The notes beneath the pieces were generated by a model, which saw only the letters and a list, made by a program, of their open reading frames with translations, made no database searches and had not been told where the DNA came from. The position numbers and the translations under genes are program-made. Shown in pieces: positions 14,174 to 16,048 of a stretch of 16,048 nucleotides of DNA. This DNA is from Planctomycetaceae bacterium. Lineage in GTDB: Bacteria > Planctomycetota > Phycisphaerae > SM23-33. The stretch spans positions 1 through 16,048 of the forward strand of contig JAJFVE010000159.1 in NCBI GenBank assembly GCA_021371965.1, in the 5' to 3' direction. Each line of letters starts with the position of its first letter. Position 1 is the first letter of the stretch.

Positions 14174-15261
14174 TTTCCACCTGCCACCGTGATCCGTAGG
14201 CTGTTGGAGTCAATCTCGCCGCTCCAGACGTTCGCCTTGGCATCGGGGGCGATGTGGTACTTGAACACCACGTCGTGGAGTCCAGCCTTGAGGGTGATGG
14301 GCTCGCCGCTATATGGCGCGTCTTGATAGTAAAGGCCCTCGCGCGGGACCTCGAGGGTCGTGCGAAAGACCTGGCCGGGTTCCAGTTCGATGTGGCTGGT
14401 GTCGCGCCAGGGATCGCAGGCGCGAGCGTGCTGTGCCCCGATGGGCAGTAGCGTCCGCCCGCCCTTGTCGCGTATCGTGAAGCCTCCGAAGCAACCGCAC
14501 TGGCAGACTCCCAAGCGAAACATCATGGCCTTACCCAATACGTTGCGAAACTCCGCCTGCACGGTAATCGGCTCCCCTTCACGATAGACATCCTGCGCGG
14601 CTGCAATCCCGAGCTCCAAGCCGTTGACGACGGTGCCGGCCGGCTTGGGCGCAATCGTGATCTTGATCGTGTTGGACAGGACCGGGCTGGAGAGGACTGA
14701 CCCACCGGCCGGGAGATCATTGAGCTCATCCTCTCGGGTGGAGGTCATCCTGTTCTGGCGAAACCGCTGGAAGTACTCGCGCGTCAGCGACTCCAGACGC
14801 AACGCCAGAGAATACTGTCCCGCAGCCAACTCTGGGTTGAACCACGCCGGATGGAGTTCCATACGGCCAGTGCGCGAAGATTTCCTATCGATGTTAAAGA
14901 ACGCCGAGCGAGGCTGCATTGCCACAGCAAGTTGGGGGCCGCCGTAGGAGTACAGCGTGCCCTTGGAGTCAGTCATCTCCAAGCTCAAGCCTGAACCAGG
15001 GTAGCTGATCCTGGAACTATCAAAGACAACGACCTTAAGCTCATCTCCCGTGTTCTCCAGGCGCGTTTCCAGAACAATAGGCTGGCCCAGTTCCAGGACC
15101 TCCTTTTGAGATCGGATCGTGAGACGGATGCCCTCGGCCGCCTGCCCGCTCTTCGGCCAAGCTGGTTCACTCGCCGCCTGCGTCGCCGGCGCGGCGGGGG
15201 CGGGCCGGTTGCCTTGACATCCGGCGGCCGCGAGAGCTATCACCAGCAGCATGTATCGCAT
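14170..15261 (-). CDS. Lipoprotein with two Ig/BsuPI-like beta-sandwich domains
   Basis: A 363-residue predicted lipoprotein: signal MRYMLLVIALAAAGC with lipobox AAGC and lipidated Cys15, then a Pro/Ala linker (to about 42). Domain 1 (45-205) starts IRLTIRSQKEVLELGQPIVL..RLENTG and ends SNTIKITIAP. Domain 2 (213-360) starts LELGIAAAQDVYREGEPITVQAEFRN, contains CQCGC (253-257), IELEPGQ (291-297) and WSGEIDSNSLRITV (346-359). This order resembles BsuPI-like (intracellular proteinase inhibitor) or other Ig-like sandwiches, but the match is by pattern only. It should sit in the envelope, anchored in a membrane. The start at 15261 has AAGGAAA seven bases upstream. The stop overlaps the next gene's ATG, and domain 2 is homologous to that gene's C-terminal part. 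Function unknown. Confidence 0.8.
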   Translation of the reverse strand: MRYMLLVIALAAAGCQGNRPAPAAPATQAASEPAWPKSGQAAEGIRLTIRSQKEVLELGQPIVLETRLENTGDELKVVVFDSSRISYPGSGLSLEMTDSKGTLYSYGGPQLAVAMQPRSAFFNIDRKSSRTGRMELHPAWFNPELAAGQYSLALRLESLTREYFQRFRQNRMTSTREDELNDLPAGGSVLSSPVLSNTIKITIAPKPAGTVVNGLELGIAAAQDVYREGEPITVQAEFRNVLGKAMMFRLGVCQCGCFGGFTIRDKGGRTLLPIGAQHARACDPWRDTSHIELEPGQVFRTTLEVPREGLYYQDAPYSGEPITLKAGLHDVVFKYHIAPDAKANVWSGEIDSNSLRITVAGGK

Positions 15262-15347
15262 TGCGAACTTTCCTTCTTCCGTGTTGTTGGACGCACTGAA
15301 CTGGAATTGGTTCCGAGGCGCGATGCGATCTTGCGGATTTGTATCGT

Positions 15348-15379
15348 TTTCGTCCTCATCGTCGTCATCGTCGTCGATT
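15348..15379. repeat. Third copy of the GAGGACGAC-type element
   Basis: This 32-base stretch matches 448-479, the right arm of the inverted repeat near the left end, at 29 of 32 positions; all three differences are G or C in that arm against A here. It lies in the divergent gap (15262-15448) between the lipoprotein and sulfatase genes. Flanking sequence is unrelated, so the match is confined to the element. Low-complexity triplets could arise independently, but the shared TTTCGTCCTC start and TT end argue for common origin. Confidence 0.65.
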
Positions 15380-15413
15380 TACCGGTTTCCCGCTGGTGTG
15401 CCAGAGCTCGCCA

Positions 15414-15442
15414 TTGACGGCATTTCGTTACTTCGTCAAAAT
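15414..15442 (+). promoter_or_regulatory. Candidate sigma-70 promoter of the sulfatase, leaderless
   Basis: TTGACG (15414-15419, five of six consensus bases) and CAAAAT (15437-15442, four of six) are 17 bases apart, the ideal spacing. The -10 box ends six bases before the ATG at 15449, so the transcript would start at the start codon. No Shine-Dalgarno sequence is seen before this ATG, which fits leaderless translation. Confidence 0.45.
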
Positions 15443-15448
15443 GCCCGC

Positions 15449-16048
15449 ATGCGTAACCCAACTGATCGACCGAACATTATTCTGATCAACTGCGACGACC
15501 TGGGCTATGGCGACTTGAGCTGCTACGGCTCGTCTGTCAATCGCACGCCGGTGCTGGACTCGATGGCGGCCGCCGGCGTGCGGTTCACCGACTTCTACAT
15601 GGCCAGCCCCGTCTGCTCGCCCTCGCGCGGGGCGATGATGACGGGCTGCTACCCGCGGCGGATCGGCTTTGGCACCTTCGACGGGGCGTGGGTGCTGTTC
15701 CCCGGCCAGGGCGTCGGGCTCAACCCCTCCGAGATCACGATGGCCACGCTGCTGCGGCGGCAGGGCTACGCGACGTACCACATCGGCAAGTGGCACTGCG
15801 GCGACCAGAAGGAGTTCCTCCCCACGCGGCACGGGTTCGACTCGTACTTCGGCATCCCCTACAGCAACGACTTGGGCTGGCAGGTCGGCGGCAACAACCC
15901 CTGGCCGCCCTTGCCACTGATGCGCGACGAAGAAGTCATCCAGGCCCAGCCCGATCAGCCCAACCTCATCGAGCGCTACACCGAGCGTGCCGTCGGCTTC
16001 ATCCGCGACAACCGCGAGAAGCCCTTCTTCCTGTACCTGGCGCACATG
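15449..16048 (+). CDS. Type I sulfatase, N-terminal fragment
   Basis: The first 200 residues of a formylglycine-dependent sulfatase; the gene runs off the window. The start reads RPNIILINCDDLGYGDLSCYG, with Asp16-Asp17 as calcium ligands. The active-site signature is CSPSR at 56-60 within the C-x-P-x-R motif, where Cys56 would be converted to formylglycine by a sulfatase-modifying enzyme. IGKWHCG at 112-118 supplies the catalytic Lys114 and His116. Such enzymes hydrolyse sulfate esters, often of algal or host polysaccharides, and are abundant in planctomycetes. No signal peptide is visible: the protein begins MRNPTDRPNIIL directly, which suggests either a cytoplasmic enzyme or a start further upstream, though a frame check finds no better start. 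Another ATG at 15441 is in a different frame and ends quickly. Substrate cannot be told. Confidence 0.93.
   Translation, partial: MRNPTDRPNIILINCDDLGYGDLSCYGSSVNRTPVLDSMAAAGVRFTDFYMASPVCSPSRGAMMTGCYPRRIGFGTFDGAWVLFPGQGVGLNPSEITMATLLRRQGYATYHIGKWHCGDQKEFLPTRHGFDSYFGIPYSNDLGWQVGGNNPWPPLPLMRDEEVIQAQPDQPNLIERYTERAVGFIRDNREKPFFLYLAHM

Overview
The window is GC-rich and gene-dense and most likely comes from a planctomycete, perhaps of class Phycisphaerae. That is an inference from gene content: a formylglycine-type sulfatase, a very large PQQ-type propeller protein, an unusual sigma-70 protein, a baeRF-type release-factor homologue and predicted lipoproteins. No rRNA, tRNA or marker gene is present to prove the taxonomy. 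No CRISPR array, transposase or phage gene was seen.

Left part (1-4144). A CpaF/TadA-type secretion ATPase is cut by the window start. A 312-base gap follows, holding a 30-bp inverted repeat. Next come a Rieske-FAD oxidoreductase (AIFM3-like) and a site-2 protease with CBS domains, all on the minus strand. A small four-helix membrane protein runs the other way.

Middle (4145-8761). A 539-base decayed stretch holds dispersed-repeat-like palindromes and a possible gene remnant. After it lies a compact minus-strand operon: orphan HicB-like protein, atypical sigma-70 factor, small [4Fe-4S] ferredoxin. Then come an orphan NarL-type response regulator (minus) and, divergently, a baeRF family-7-like protein. 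The latter's upstream region contains a strong long-range stem and ends in a perfect AGGAGG.

Right part (8775-16048). Three minus-strand genes for exported proteins lie in a row: a lipoprotein with two Ig/BsuPI-like beta-sandwich domains, a translationally coupled second lipoprotein, and a 1275-residue PQQ-like propeller protein. The second lipoprotein joins a region resembling the N-terminal (propeptide) part of S8 serine proteases to the same type of C-terminal module, with no protease catalytic domain. A sulfatase starts divergently and runs off the window end.

The best candidates for something undescribed are: (a) the coupled lipoprotein pair, which looks like an envelope protease-regulating or protease-derived module; (b) the HicB-like/sigma/ferredoxin operon, whose sigma factor lacks the usual region 2.3 tryptophans; (c) the dispersed GAGGACGAC-type repeat, present in three copies; (d) the structured leader in front of the baeRF gene. 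All functional statements rest on reading the translated sequence by eye, not on database searches.
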